DNA from: Candidatus Pelagibacter sp.
GTDB taxonomy: Bacteria > Pseudomonadota > Alphaproteobacteria > Pelagibacterales > Pelagibacteraceae
DNA: 56,835 nt
Assembly (NCBI GenBank): GCA_028227525.1
Contig: JAOJAE010000005.1
Span: 1-56,835 of the forward strand
Reading direction: 5' to 3'
This document shows, piece by piece, positions 1 through 8,353 of the stretch. Below the pieces are notes generated by a model. It was not told the DNA's origin, made no database searches, and worked only from the letters and a program-made list of their open reading frames with translations. The translations under genes were made by a program, and so were the position numbers. Positions within the stretch are counted from its first letter, which is position 1. Every line of letters begins with the position of its first letter.

Positions 1-32
1 CTTGCTCCAAATAACTCAATTTGAACCTTCAT
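1..32 (-). CDS. moaD: Molybdopterin synthase small subunit MoaD, N-terminal fragment
   Basis: Only the first ten codons are in the window. Read leftwards from the ATG at 32 they give MKVQIELFGA, the usual opening beta-strand of the ubiquitin-like MoaD sulfur carrier. The start lies 11 bp after the moaC stop on the same strand, which fits a moaA-moaC-moaD operon. MoaD carries the thiocarboxylate sulfur that MoaE transfers to precursor Z. The identification rests on this short peptide plus context, so it is good but not certain. The gene continues beyond the left edge. Confidence 0.7.
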   Translation of the reverse strand, partial: MKVQIELFGA

Positions 33-43
33 AGATTTTTTAA

Positions 44-598
44 TTAAAATATTTCTTTTAAAAAATTTGGTAGACCATCTGGGTTTTTCCATAAACCACT
101 TTTGCCACCTTCTTTGATTAATAATTTAACATTATCAATTTTTAAATGAGGGTTAACAATTTTGCTTAAATCATAAATTGTTATTAGGGCAGCGTTTACT
201 CCCATTATAGCTTCCATCTCCACACCTGTTTTTGCAAACGCAGATACTACACAAAAAACTTCAAGTGAATTATCTTCATCATGCATAATGATTTTAGTAG
301 CTGTATGATCAATTGGTAGTGGATGACATAAAGGGATTAATTCACTAGTTTTTTTAACACCTAAAACAGCAGAAACTTCAGCTAATGTTATGGGATCTCC
401 TTTAGGCATTTCTTTATTTTTAATTAGATTAAAAACTTCTTTACCAACATAAATTTTTCCAGAAGCTAAAGCTCTTCTATATGTTTCTTTTTTGCTTGAA
501 ACATCAACCATATTAAATGAATTTTTTTTAAAAATTTCTTCTGCCCAATCTTTTAATTCATTGTTTTTTATTATTTTTAAATTTTTCATATTAACCAC
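44..598 (-). CDS. moaC: Cyclic pyranopterin monophosphate synthase MoaC
   Basis: MoaC works with MoaA to convert GTP to cyclic pyranopterin monophosphate, the first intermediate of molybdenum cofactor, in the cytoplasm. Visible family motifs are NMVDVSSK near residue 30, the LCHPLP block near residue 90 and KTGVEMEA near residue 125, which holds the catalytic acidic residues. Length (184 aa) is slightly above the usual 160 because of an N-terminal extension; a start at the internal ATG MKNLKII is also possible. It overlaps the end of moaA by 8 bp and is followed by moaD, so the three genes are probably co-transcribed and translationally coupled. Confidence 0.95.
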   Translation of the reverse strand: MVNMKNLKIIKNNELKDWAEEIFKKNSFNMVDVSSKKETYRRALASGKIYVGKEVFNLIKNKEMPKGDPITLAEVSAVLGVKKTSELIPLCHPLPIDHTATKIIMHDEDNSLEVFCVVSAFAKTGVEMEAIMGVNAALITIYDLSKIVNPHLKIDNVKLLIKEGGKSGLWKNPDGLPNFLKEIF

Positions 599-1583
599 CA
601 GTGGTTGACAAATTTTTTGTTAAACCTGTGTCACCGATCTCTAAATAATGAGACTCCTTTTTAAAATTGAGTTGTTTTAAAATCAAATCTTTTAATTCTT
701 CTATTTGACTATCTTTTTGCATTAAGTGTCTAATATTTATTCCTGTATTGCCAAACAAACATAATCTTAAATCGCCTTTTGCGGTAATTCTTAATCTATT
801 ACAACTTTTACAAAAATCTTTAGAGTAGGGGGCAATCACACCAAATTTACCTTTAAACTTTGGATTTAAGTAGTTTTTTGATGGTCCTCCATCTTTACCA
901 AATGTTTGAATAATCCAATTATTATTATTTAAGTAGTCAGTAAATTTTTTTGCAGGAACATGATAGTTATTGAAATAATCAATATTATCTCCTGTTTGCA
1001 TTAATTCAATATATCTAAAATCAATTTTATTATTTTTTAAAAACTGAGCCCAATCATCAAAATCTTTTTCGGAGTCATTTACCCCTTTTAATAAAACAGC
1101 GTTAATTTTAATATTTTTAAAATTTAGTTTTTGTAAATTTTTAATACCCTTAAGAATTTCTTCCAATCTATCATGACCAGTTATCTTTTTAAAAGTATCA
1201 GCATTTAAACTATCAATACTAATATTTATTCCATCTAAACCACTATTTTTTATATCATCAGCTATTTTATCTAATCGGTAGCCATTAGTGGTCATAACAG
1301 TTTTTTTTATTCCTGAATTTTCTTTTATAATCTTAATAATTTCAAAAAAATCTTTCCTTACAGTTGGCTCACCACCAGTAAGTCTAATCTTTGAAACACC
1401 TAATTCAGATAGTGCTTTTGCTAATCTTCCAATTTCTTCGATATTTAGAAAACTTCTATTGTCACTTTTATCTATTTTGTATCCATCAGGTAAACAATAT
1501 CCACATTTAAAGTTGCAAACATCTGAAATAGAAAGTCGTATGTATGGAAATTTTCTACCGAAACTATCTTTAAGAATATTCAT
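591..1583 (-). CDS. moaA: GTP 3',8-cyclase MoaA (radical SAM)
   Basis: MoaA is the radical SAM enzyme that rearranges GTP in the first step of molybdenum cofactor synthesis. The N-terminal CNFKCGYC motif near residues 23-30 binds the SAM-reducing 4Fe-4S cluster, and the C-terminal cysteine set (CKSCNRLRI, then LRLCLF) binds the second, substrate-site cluster. The protein ends in STTGG; the terminal Gly-Gly is needed for activity in characterised MoaA proteins. Length (330 aa) is normal. It is the first gene of the leftward moaA-moaC-moaD unit, whose promoter should lie in 1584-1653. Presence of Moco synthesis implies at least one molybdoenzyme elsewhere in the genome. Confidence 0.95.
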   Translation of the reverse strand: MNILKDSFGRKFPYIRLSISDVCNFKCGYCLPDGYKIDKSDNRSFLNIEEIGRLAKALSELGVSKIRLTGGEPTVRKDFFEIIKIIKENSGIKKTVMTTNGYRLDKIADDIKNSGLDGINISIDSLNADTFKKITGHDRLEEILKGIKNLQKLNFKNIKINAVLLKGVNDSEKDFDDWAQFLKNNKIDFRYIELMQTGDNIDYFNNYHVPAKKFTDYLNNNNWIIQTFGKDGGPSKNYLNPKFKGKFGVIAPYSKDFCKSCNRLRITAKGDLRLCLFGNTGINIRHLMQKDSQIEELKDLILKQLNFKKESHYLEIGDTGLTKNLSTTGG

Positions 1584-1617
1584 ATGATATATTAACTATT
1601 ATTGATTAAATAAACCA

Positions 1618-1661
1618 TGAGTCAAATTTTAAATGATAATGAAATCAAAGAATTTAACCAG
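1618..1661 (+). pseudogene. Possible orphan gene start (PhyH-like N-terminus), remnant
   Basis: A rightward ATG at 1618 opens MSQILNDNEIKEFNQ, which looks like the first helix of phytanoyl-CoA dioxygenase-family proteins (typically an L-x-D/N-x-E-I-x-x-F pattern). The frame then runs into DNA that is antisense to the end of the aldo/keto reductase and carries no recognisable oxygenase sequence, stopping after about 45 codons. I read it tentatively as the leftover start of a gene lost by rearrangement at this core/accessory boundary. Chance similarity over 15 residues cannot be excluded. Confidence 0.25.
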
Positions 1662-2616
1662 GTGTATAATTTCTTTCAGATTCTGGATCTTTGGTTGAGT
1701 AAGGCAATTTTAAAACTTCGTTCCAAAATTCCTCTGGTATATTTGTGTTAGCCCAAGCAAGGTTTTTTTCAATACTCTGAATACTAGTAACTCCACACAG
1801 AGTAGATGTAATTCTTTTATCTTTCATTGAAAACTGCAAAGCAGCTGCTCCCATTTCAACATCATACTTTTTACAAACTTTTTCTATTTCTCTAGCAGGT
1901 GCAAGCTTTTCTTCTGTGGCATCTTGATAGGTTACTTTTTTGAAATTATCAGGACCTTTTGCCAAAACACCACCAGCGTAAGGAGCGGCATTAAAAATAG
2001 ATATATTTTTACTGTGAGCATAACTATACATTTCATCCGCTTCTCTATTTAACAGTGTGTATCTGTTATGATTAATTATCACATCAAAGTCCCAATTTTT
2101 TAACATAGGAAACATTATATCTATTTTTCCCATAGCCAAACCAACTGCTTTTGCCAAACCTTCTTCTTTTATTTTAAATAACTCATCTAATGCGCCGTCT
2201 TTTTTTGTGACATCATTTATATCTTTTACGTATTCTGGGTCATGAAGAAATAAAACATCAACAGAATCCACATTCAAAGTTTTTAAGCTTTCTTCAACAG
2301 ACTCTCTTGTTCTTTTTTTATCAAGAACTAGCGTATCCATGTTTCTATCGATTTTGGTTGATAAGACGAAATTTTCTGGCCAGCCACCATTTTCTTTTAT
2401 TGCTATACCAATTCTTTTTTCACTTTCTCCCATCGCATAATTTCTTGAAGTATCAAGCATATTTACTGGACCTTGGAAAAATCTTTTTAAAGTTTCTTGA
2501 GCTCTTTGTTCTGGTACTTCATAGCCATAAGTATCTGGCATACTCCCCAAAGAGGATGTTCCAAAACTCAATTCTGTAACTTCTACACCAGTATCTTTAA
2601 TTTTATTTTTTTTCAT
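1654..2616 (-). CDS. Aldo/keto reductase, probable aldose (L-fucose-type) 1-dehydrogenase
   Basis: This is a 320-aa aldo/keto reductase of the subgroup that includes D-threo-aldose (L-fucose) 1-dehydrogenase. The catalytic tetrad is visible: Asp and Tyr in LDTSRNYAMGE, Lys in VLSTKIDR, and His in LFLHDPEY. These enzymes oxidise the C1 hydroxyl of a free sugar to a lactone with NAD(P)+ in the cytoplasm. It is the last gene of a leftward operon (binding protein, SDR, lactonase-like amidohydrolase, this gene), starting 3 bp after the amidohydrolase stop. The order aldose dehydrogenase plus lactonase fits the first two steps of non-phosphorylative sugar oxidation. Exact sugar specificity is inferred, not seen. 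Confidence 0.8.
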   Translation of the reverse strand: MKKNKIKDTGVEVTELSFGTSSLGSMPDTYGYEVPEQRAQETLKRFFQGPVNMLDTSRNYAMGESEKRIGIAIKENGGWPENFVLSTKIDRNMDTLVLDKKRTRESVEESLKTLNVDSVDVLFLHDPEYVKDINDVTKKDGALDELFKIKEEGLAKAVGLAMGKIDIMFPMLKNWDFDVIINHNRYTLLNREADEMYSYAHSKNISIFNAAPYAGGVLAKGPDNFKKVTYQDATEEKLAPAREIEKVCKKYDVEMGAAALQFSMKDKRITSTLCGVTSIQSIEKNLAWANTNIPEEFWNEVLKLPYSTKDPESERNYTPG

Positions 2617-2619
2617 AAG

Positions 2620-3462
2620 TTATATTTTAAGTTTATAAAACATTTCTGCATTATTATAAAAGATGTTTTCTTTTTCAGCCAGACTTAATTCTTTAGTTAA
2701 ATTTGTTGCTGCAGTATACCATCCTAAATAGCTTGTTCTTAAGTTGCAAACAGGCCAATCAGATCCCCACAAAATTTTTTTATCAGTAAACAAATTTAAA
2801 ATTTCATCCACATAAGGTTTAAGGTCTGTCTCAGTCCAATTTTCACAGGCTTCTGTGACCATACCAGAAAATTTACAATATACATTTTCCAAGTTAGATA
2901 ATTTACTCATACCTTTTTGCCAATGAATAAATTCCTCTTGTTTATTATTACAAATCTTTGGTTTCATTAAATGATCTATGACAAATCTAAGAGAAGGATA
3001 TTTTATAGCAATTTTGTAAAAATTTTCTAAGTGTATTGGAAATCCTAGTGCATCAAAGCTTAAATCTAAATTAATTATACTTTTAAAAAAATTATCAAAA
3101 TTTTGATTTAACACCCAGTTTTCATCTGGAATATCTTGTATCATTGGTCTTACTCCAATGAATTTCGGATGGTTAGAAAAAATTTTCAATTGTTCTAATT
3201 GATTTTTGTCCTCAAAATTCACCCACCCAACAACTCCACAAACTAAATCAGAATTTTCAGCAATATTTAACATATATTCAGTTTCTTCATTAGTTGCTGC
3301 AGCTTGAACTAAAATAGTTTTGTGTAAATCAATTGACTCAGAAGCTTTAGATAAATCTTTAACTTCATATTTTTTATTTAATATTGGATTATCTTTTGGC
3401 ATCCAATGATAGTCACCTCTTGAAGGGTCCCAAAAATGTTGATGTGAATCAATAATTTTCAT
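2620..3462 (-). CDS. Amidohydrolase-family lactonase (L-fuconolactonase-like)
   Basis: A 280-aa member of the amidohydrolase-2 family (COG3618), whose characterised members hydrolyse sugar lactones such as L-fucono-1,5-lactone. The N-terminal DSHQHFWDP motif (residues 5-13), a central VIDHLMKPK histidine and the late WGSDWPV aspartate are the hallmarks of this fold. It is predicted to be cytoplasmic because no signal peptide is present. It lies between an SDR and an aldose dehydrogenase with almost no spacing, so it is likely to open the lactone that the neighbouring dehydrogenase makes. 2-Pyrone-4,6-dicarboxylate lactonase is a related alternative that the sugar context disfavours. Confidence 0.75.
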   Translation of the reverse strand: MKIIDSHQHFWDPSRGDYHWMPKDNPILNKKYEVKDLSKASESIDLHKTILVQAAATNEETEYMLNIAENSDLVCGVVGWVNFEDKNQLEQLKIFSNHPKFIGVRPMIQDIPDENWVLNQNFDNFFKSIINLDLSFDALGFPIHLENFYKIAIKYPSLRFVIDHLMKPKICNNKQEEFIHWQKGMSKLSNLENVYCKFSGMVTEACENWTETDLKPYVDEILNLFTDKKILWGSDWPVCNLRTSYLGWYTAATNLTKELSLAEKENIFYNNAEMFYKLKI

Positions 3463-3482
3463 TATTTTAATTCTAGGTAGAA

Positions 3483-4337
3483 TTATTCCCCTAAAATACT
3501 GTCATCTAATATTTTAGTGTCATATGCTGAATAGGAATGCCAACCAGCGACTGTTTGATCAAAGTCAACAATGCTACCTGTCATAATCCCAGATTCATCA
3601 GAACACAAAAATGCTAAAATTTTTGCAACATCAATAGGTTTGTTTAATCTTTTAAATGGAACTTTTGCCTCTGCATCTTTAAGCCAATTTTCATCAGCAT
3701 TGTGAAATTTTTTCTGGATTACGGTTTCAGCTGGTGTATCAGTCCAACCTAAATTTACACCATTCACTCTTATTTGATGTCCGGATACTGAATTAGCAAC
3801 ATTTTTGATCATTATTGCTAATGCTGCTTTAGAAGAACTATAAGCAGTTAAGAAAGGCATACCACTATATCCAGCCATTGATAAAATATGAGCAATAGTT
3901 CCTTTTTTTTTATCTCTAATCATTATTTTTATAACGTCTTGCATCATAAACAGAGGAGCTTTTACATTTACATTAAAATTTTTATCGTAATTTTCTTCTG
4001 TCGTACTTAAAATTGTGCCCCTTTCTGTAAAAGCAGCAACATTGATAAAACTATCTACAGTATTAAATTTTTTATCAGTTTCAGAAACTATTTTTTTACA
4101 GTCTGTAAGTTTCTCTAAATCTGCTTGAACATATAAGCATTCTACACCCATGCTTTCTATTTCAGATTTTACTTTATTGCCTTTATCACTATTTCTCCCA
4201 CAAATAGTTATTCCCTTAGCACCTCTATTTGCTAGTAATTTTGCAGTCTCAGCCCCACTTCCTTGAGTACTTCCTGTTATGATTATAATTTTATTTTTAA
4301 ATTGGTTAGTTTGTTCAGATATATATTTATTGGACAT
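3483..4337 (-). CDS. SDR family NAD(P)-dependent oxidoreductase
   Basis: A classical short-chain dehydrogenase/reductase. The Rossmann glycine motif reads TGSTQGSGAE near residue 26, and the catalytic Ser-Tyr-Lys is seen in the ILSMAG and AYSSSKAA segments. I start it at the ATG at 4337 (MSNKYISEQ). The open frame extends 11 codons further upstream, but those codons lie inside the hairpin at 4361-4387 and look non-coding. The gene follows the binding-protein gene of the same operon and precedes the lactonase-like gene, so it probably oxidises or reduces a sugar-derived intermediate. The substrate cannot be read from the sequence. Confidence 0.75.
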   Translation of the reverse strand: MSNKYISEQTNQFKNKIIIITGSTQGSGAETAKLLANRGAKGITICGRNSDKGNKVKSEIESMGVECLYVQADLEKLTDCKKIVSETDKKFNTVDSFINVAAFTERGTILSTTEENYDKNFNVNVKAPLFMMQDVIKIMIRDKKKGTIAHILSMAGYSGMPFLTAYSSSKAALAIMIKNVANSVSGHQIRVNGVNLGWTDTPAETVIQKKFHNADENWLKDAEAKVPFKRLNKPIDVAKILAFLCSDESGIMTGSIVDFDQTVAGWHSYSAYDTKILDDSILGE

Positions 4338-4360
4338 ATTAATTTTTTTTATTTTATAAA

Positions 4361-4387
4361 CTAAGCCCAATATAAAATTGGGCTTAG
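4361..4387 (-). terminator. Perfect 11-bp hairpin after the binding-protein gene
   Basis: Positions 4361-4371 (CTAAGCCCAAT) pair perfectly with 4377-4387 (ATTGGGCTTAG) around a 5-base loop. It begins 19 bp after the stop of the sugar-binding-protein gene and precedes the SDR gene in the same direction. There is no clean T-run directly after the stem, so it may be a leaky terminator or a 3' stabiliser that keeps binding-protein mRNA in excess over the downstream enzymes. Confidence 0.75.
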
Positions 4388-4406
4388 TAAATTATTAAGG
4401 AGATAA

Positions 4407-5411
4407 TTAACCTGCAATACAAGTAGCAATGTTTGGTTTCATACAAACATCAAGACCTGTGTAAATTGCATTGTTAGATGTGTTGTCAAATTTCAACGGT
4501 TTTCCATCTACAATATCTTTTAGAACATACATCGCTTTGTAACCCATCATATAAGGTTGTTGACCTACTTGACCATGTGTTCTTCCAGCCTCTAGATCTT
4601 CCATCTGCATAGGAAGAGTATCGGCAATTACAACTGCAGTTTTCATAGAGCTAATTCTATCTTTGTGTTTTTCAGTAACTCTTCTGAAAGCTTTTGATAC
4701 GAACTGAGGAAACCCACCAGTTGGTACAAATGCAGTTAGGTTAGGGTGTTTAGCAAAGATATCTTCCATTTGTTGTACTGAAAGAGGGAAATCATCATTC
4801 GTGTACAACGGACATCCGCTTGCTTCAGTCCATCCATTTTCACCTTTTAAGGCAGCGCTTGGATATTTTCCACTATCTGCACGTCCTGCAATGGTATCTC
4901 TAATTCCTGACATTCTTTCATTATGGTTTGCTGCTGCAGCACCACCTGATTGAATACAAATTTCTCCACCACCAGGTTTTAACATCATAACGATTTGAGC
5001 TAAGTATACTCCAATGTCATAGTTTTTAGTTCCAACATAAGCTTTTCTTAGGCTAGCATCTTTATTTAATAGATCTGAGTCCCAAGTAATTATTGGAATA
5101 TTAGTTCCTTTAACTGCTTTAGCCATTGCTGCTGCATTAGAAGAAGCTACAGCAATCCCATCAACACCTTTAGCAATTAAATCTTGAACGATTTGAACTT
5201 GTTCTTGTTCAGTATGTTCACCAGGTCCAATGTATAAGCATTCAATTCCACCAATTTCTTTTTCAGCAACTTTACATCCATCTCTAGCTAAATCGAAAAA
5301 TGGGTTGTTCATCGCCTTCGGAACTAATGCGAAAACTTTATCAGCCGCATAAGAAATTCCAGAAATTGATACGAAAACAAATGCTAACATCGCAATTATT
5401 GTTTTTTTCAT
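4407..5411 (-). CDS. Sugar ABC transporter periplasmic substrate-binding protein
   Basis: A 334-aa periplasmic binding protein of the ribose/inositol type (Peripla_BP_4). The first 22 residues, MKKTIIAMLAFVFVSISGISYA, form a signal peptide with a cleavage site near SYA|AD. The mature start (KVFALVPKAMNNPFF) and the segment with SSNAAAMAKAV are typical of the fold. Its purine-rich leader, with an AGAGAGAG tract before the ATG, suggests strong translation. It is the first gene of a leftward operon with an SDR, a lactonase-like hydrolase and an aldose dehydrogenase. The ATPase and permease that probably serve it lie 1.2 kb away in a separate operon. Operators for the divergent LacI gene lie in its promoter. 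Confidence 0.88.
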   Translation of the reverse strand: MKKTIIAMLAFVFVSISGISYAADKVFALVPKAMNNPFFDLARDGCKVAEKEIGGIECLYIGPGEHTEQEQVQIVQDLIAKGVDGIAVASSNAAAMAKAVKGTNIPIITWDSDLLNKDASLRKAYVGTKNYDIGVYLAQIVMMLKPGGGEICIQSGGAAAANHNERMSGIRDTIAGRADSGKYPSAALKGENGWTEASGCPLYTNDDFPLSVQQMEDIFAKHPNLTAFVPTGGFPQFVSKAFRRVTEKHKDRISSMKTAVVIADTLPMQMEDLEAGRTHGQVGQQPYMMGYKAMYVLKDIVDGKPLKFDNTSNNAIYTGLDVCMKPNIATCIAG

Positions 5412-5492
5412 ATTTAATCTCTCTCTTAGTTAGTTATTTTTAAATTTAATCATAATAATTCTCAGATGCTGTTGCAAGAAAAATGATGTAAT

Positions 5493-5535
5493 TCAACTTA
5501 TAGTTGATGTATCAATTTGATTGATTTTACATCAA
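5493..5535. promoter_or_regulatory. Operator cluster between binding-protein operon and lacI-type gene
   Basis: The divergent promoter holds several overlapping dyads. One is TCAACT-TAT-AGTTGA (5493-5507), another is TTGAT-GT-ATCAA (5504-5515), and TTGATGTA (5504-5511) pairs with TACATCAA (5528-5535). The 17-mer TGATTGATTTTACATCA (5518-5534) closely matches two 17-mers in the iolG/iolE promoter at 9403 and 9440. Position and symmetry point to binding by the adjacent LacI-family regulator, controlling its own gene and the transport operon. Confidence 0.65.
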
Positions 5536-5554
5536 TTAGTGTTATTCTAAATTT

Positions 5555-6577
5555 ATGGTTTCTTATTGGAAAAATGTATCAATAAAGAAAATTTCTGAAG
5601 CTTCAGGCTATGGAACTGCAACAGTTGATAGAGTTCTTAATGATAGAGCTGGAGTACGTAAAAGAACCAAAGATAAGATCTTAAAAACTCTAAATAATTT
5701 ACAAAATACGAACCAAAAGAATAATAAAAAAAATATTTTAGTTTGTTCTCAATCTGGCCCTTCTTATAACAAAACTTTAGAAGAAACTATAGAAAGAGTT
5801 AATTCTAAAAATCACAATAAGTTTAATTTAATTAAAAAATTTGTAGCAGCAAAGAATTTTAAGCCAGATCATTTTATTAAAATTTTAAATGATACATCAA
5901 AGTTTGATGCTGTAATTATAGTTTCACAAGAAGATCAAAATATAAATAATGAAATAATAAAAATTACGAATGAGGGAAAACCTGTTGTAACACTCACTAC
6001 AGATTTACCTAATTCAAATAGAACTTGCTATATTGGAAGTAATCAATCTAACGCAGGCTCAACAGCAGCTCATATAATAGGAAAACATGTTGGAAAAAAA
6101 ACAGGATCAATTTTGATGGTTATGAGTATGCCTTACAGATGTCAACAGGAAAGAGAGCTAGGTTTTAGAAAAATTTTAAGATCTGAATTTCCCAACCTAA
6201 TTATAAAAGAGAGTATTTTTAATTTAGACACATCAGAAGAAAGTTATAAATATGTCAAAAAATATATAAAAGAAAATGGTGTCCCATTAGGAATATATAA
6301 TATAGCTGGAGGAAATTTAGGTGTGGCTAAAGCAATTAGTGAAATGGATTTACAACAAGATATTATTTTTGTTGGGCATGAATTAAATAAGAATTCTAGA
6401 CATTTATTAGAAAATAATAAAATGGATTTTGTAATAGGGCATGATGTCGAACTAGAAATTGAAAGTGCATTTGAGAAAATTTTAAATTTTAGTAATGAAG
6501 TAGAAAATAAGACTTTCTATTACTCAGATATATTAATTTTTAATAAATATAATTGTATGAATAAAAAAGTTTTTTAA
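5555..6577 (+). CDS. LacI family transcriptional regulator
   Basis: A 340-aa LacI/GalR-type regulator. The helix-turn-helix occupies about residues 9-29 (IKKISEASGYGTATVDRVLN) and is followed by the hinge helix. The remaining 270 residues form a periplasmic-binding-protein-like sugar-sensing domain. It is divergent from the sugar-binding-protein operon and converges tail-to-tail with the permease gene, with no gap. Dyad sites just upstream suggest autoregulation. Related sites in front of iolG/iolE suggest it is the local regulator of cyclitol/sugar uptake. The TVDRVLN variant of the usual TVSRVLN helix appears in a subgroup of alphaproteobacterial LacI proteins; that grouping is from general knowledge. 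Confidence 0.9.
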   Translation: MVSYWKNVSIKKISEASGYGTATVDRVLNDRAGVRKRTKDKILKTLNNLQNTNQKNNKKNILVCSQSGPSYNKTLEETIERVNSKNHNKFNLIKKFVAAKNFKPDHFIKILNDTSKFDAVIIVSQEDQNINNEIIKITNEGKPVVTLTTDLPNSNRTCYIGSNQSNAGSTAAHIIGKHVGKKTGSILMVMSMPYRCQQERELGFRKILRSEFPNLIIKESIFNLDTSEESYKYVKKYIKENGVPLGIYNIAGGNLGVAKAISEMDLQQDIIFVGHELNKNSRHLLENNKMDFVIGHDVELEIESAFEKILNFSNEVENKTFYYSDILIFNKYNCMNKKVF

Positions 6578-7615
6578 TTAATTCTTTTTGTTCTTCACTT
6601 TTTCCAACCATACAGCACCAACAATAAATAAACCTAAGAATGTTCCTTGCCAATAAGGATCAATACCTGCCATTAACAAACTATTTCTTATTGTTTCCAT
6701 TAAAGCAGCTCCAATAAATGCTCCAAATGTTCCACCAACTCCACCCATTAAGTTTGCACCACCAATTACAGTCGCTGCAATTACTCTTAATTCATATGTG
6801 TATCCTAAAGCATTAGTAACTGAACCCATCCAACCAACAATCATCACAGCTGAAATAGCAGCAAATAGACCACTTATTATATAAACAGACATTTCAATCC
6901 ATCTGGTGTTAATTCCAGATAATTCAGCTGCCTTTTTATTACTTCCAACAGCATAAACATGTTTTCCATAAGATGTGTATTTTAATACCAAACCCATTAA
7001 AATTGTTAACACGATTAATAACCAAGTGGCATTAGCTACACCAAAGATTGATCCTCCACCAATTTCATAAAACATTTCATCTTTAGGACCAAACTCATAA
7101 AACATTTTGTTATTTGATACCACCAAAGCTAGACTTCTAGCTATTGCCATCATTCCTAAAGTTACAACAAATGGAGAAAGCTTAAGATAAGCTATTAGAT
7201 AACCATTAACAGCACCAATTAATGCTCCTGCTAACAGTGCAAGAAATATTGAGACCCAAACATACACCCCTTCAAAGTAAGATGCTTTTGAATACCACTC
7301 TGGTAAATACTGAGCATCTAAAAATAAACCACATATAACTCCTGTTACTCCCATAATTGATCCAACTGATAAATCAATACCAGCAGTAATTATTACAAAC
7401 GTCATTCCTATTGCCATAATACCTATGAATGAAAAATTTCTCGTAATGTTGAATAAATTATCTTTACTTGAAAAAGCATCTTCAACAAAAAACATAACAA
7501 AACAGATTCCTAGTAAAGCAATTGAAACCCAAAACGATTGTTCTGATACCAGTTTTTGTAAAAATGTTTTTTCTGTTTTAGAAATCAATTCTTGATTAAA
7601 TTTAGTTGAACTCAT
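6578..7615 (-). CDS. Sugar ABC transporter permease (RbsC-like)
   Basis: A 345-aa integral membrane protein with about ten hydrophobic segments and the family signature GIDLSVGSIMG near residue 84 and VIGGANLMGGVGG near residue 288. It belongs to the ribose/inositol permease family (BPD_transp_2). Its ATG overlaps the stop of the ATPase gene by 4 bp (ATGA), indicating translational coupling. Its normal length contrasts with the second sugar permease of this window at 37513. With the ATPase at 7612 and the binding protein at 4407 it forms a complete uptake system. The iolG neighbour and shared operator sites favour a cyclitol such as myo-inositol as substrate. Confidence 0.88.
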   Translation of the reverse strand: MSSTKFNQELISKTEKTFLQKLVSEQSFWVSIALLGICFVMFFVEDAFSSKDNLFNITRNFSFIGIMAIGMTFVIITAGIDLSVGSIMGVTGVICGLFLDAQYLPEWYSKASYFEGVYVWVSIFLALLAGALIGAVNGYLIAYLKLSPFVVTLGMMAIARSLALVVSNNKMFYEFGPKDEMFYEIGGGSIFGVANATWLLIVLTILMGLVLKYTSYGKHVYAVGSNKKAAELSGINTRWIEMSVYIISGLFAAISAVMIVGWMGSVTNALGYTYELRVIAATVIGGANLMGGVGGTFGAFIGAALMETIRNSLLMAGIDPYWQGTFLGLFIVGAVWLEKVKNKKN

Positions 7616-8352
7616 GCTCTATCAATTGCTCCTGTAATTAATCCTGTTGCCTCTTCAGTTGAAGAGTCTTTTATCATTTTTTCACAAACTTTTTCACCTC
7701 GTCTTAAAACTACTAATTTTTCACAAACTTCAAAAATATCTGGCATTCTGTGACTAATTAGTAATACAGATATACCTTGGTCTTTTAATCTTTTTATAAG
7801 ATCAAGTACTTCTGCAACTTGTCTGACACTAATTGCGGCTGTTGGCTCATCCATTAAAACTAATTTTGGGTTTGTAAGTCTTGTTCTAGCTATAGCTACA
7901 GCTTGTCTTTGTCCTCCTGACATTTGCATAACCAAATCTTTTGGACGTGTTTCAGATTTAAGTTCTTCAAAAAGTTCAGCAGATTTTTTAAACATTGCTG
8001 GATAATCTAAATATTTAAATGGCCAAACACCTTTTTGAATTTCTCTTCCAAGAAAAACATTTGAAGCCGCAGTTAAGTGATTACAAAGAGCTAAATCTTG
8101 GTAAACAACTTCTATTCCTGATTTTCTAGCATCAATTGGTTTTTCAAAGTTTACCTCATTATTATCAAACATAATATTGCCAGATGAGGGTTTAAAATTG
8201 CCAGCAATAATCTTTAATAAAGTTGATTTCCCTGCTCCATTATCTCCCATTAAACCAACAGTTTCTGACTCGTTTATATCAAAACTTACTCCTGTGAGTG
8301 CCTGGATTGCTCCAAAATTCATTTCAATGTTTTTTAGAGACAAAATACTCAT
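7612..8352 (-). CDS. Sugar ABC transporter ATP-binding protein, single-domain
   Basis: ABC ATPase with Walker A GDNGAGKST near residue 36, signature MSGGQRQAVAIAR, Walker B LVLMDEPTAA and H-loop LLISHRM. Length is 246 aa, so it has one nucleotide-binding domain instead of the tandem 500-aa form usual for ribose/inositol importers. It presumably works as a homodimer, as in the fructose-type FrcA systems. It starts one base after the stop of the iolG-like gene and overlaps the permease gene by 4 bp. This gives a tight leftward operon (dehydrogenase, ATPase, permease) under the operators at 9403-9456. Confidence 0.9.
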   Translation of the reverse strand: MSILSLKNIEMNFGAIQALTGVSFDINESETVGLMGDNGAGKSTLLKIIAGNFKPSSGNIMFDNNEVNFEKPIDARKSGIEVVYQDLALCNHLTAASNVFLGREIQKGVWPFKYLDYPAMFKKSAELFEELKSETRPKDLVMQMSGGQRQAVAIARTRLTNPKLVLMDEPTAAISVRQVAEVLDLIKRLKDQGISVLLISHRMPDIFEVCEKLVVLRRGEKVCEKMIKDSSTEEATGLITGAIDRA

Positions 8353-8353
8353 A

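Noticed and set aside
1288..1587. Rightward reading frame opposite moaA
   Set aside because: Antisense shadow of the radical SAM domain; composition and lack of ribosome-binding site do not support coding.
4338..4370. Eleven extra N-terminal codons of the SDR gene (MGLVYKIKKIN)
   Set aside because: They overlap the strong hairpin at 4361-4387 and have no ribosome-binding site; the ATG at 4337 gives a normal SDR start.
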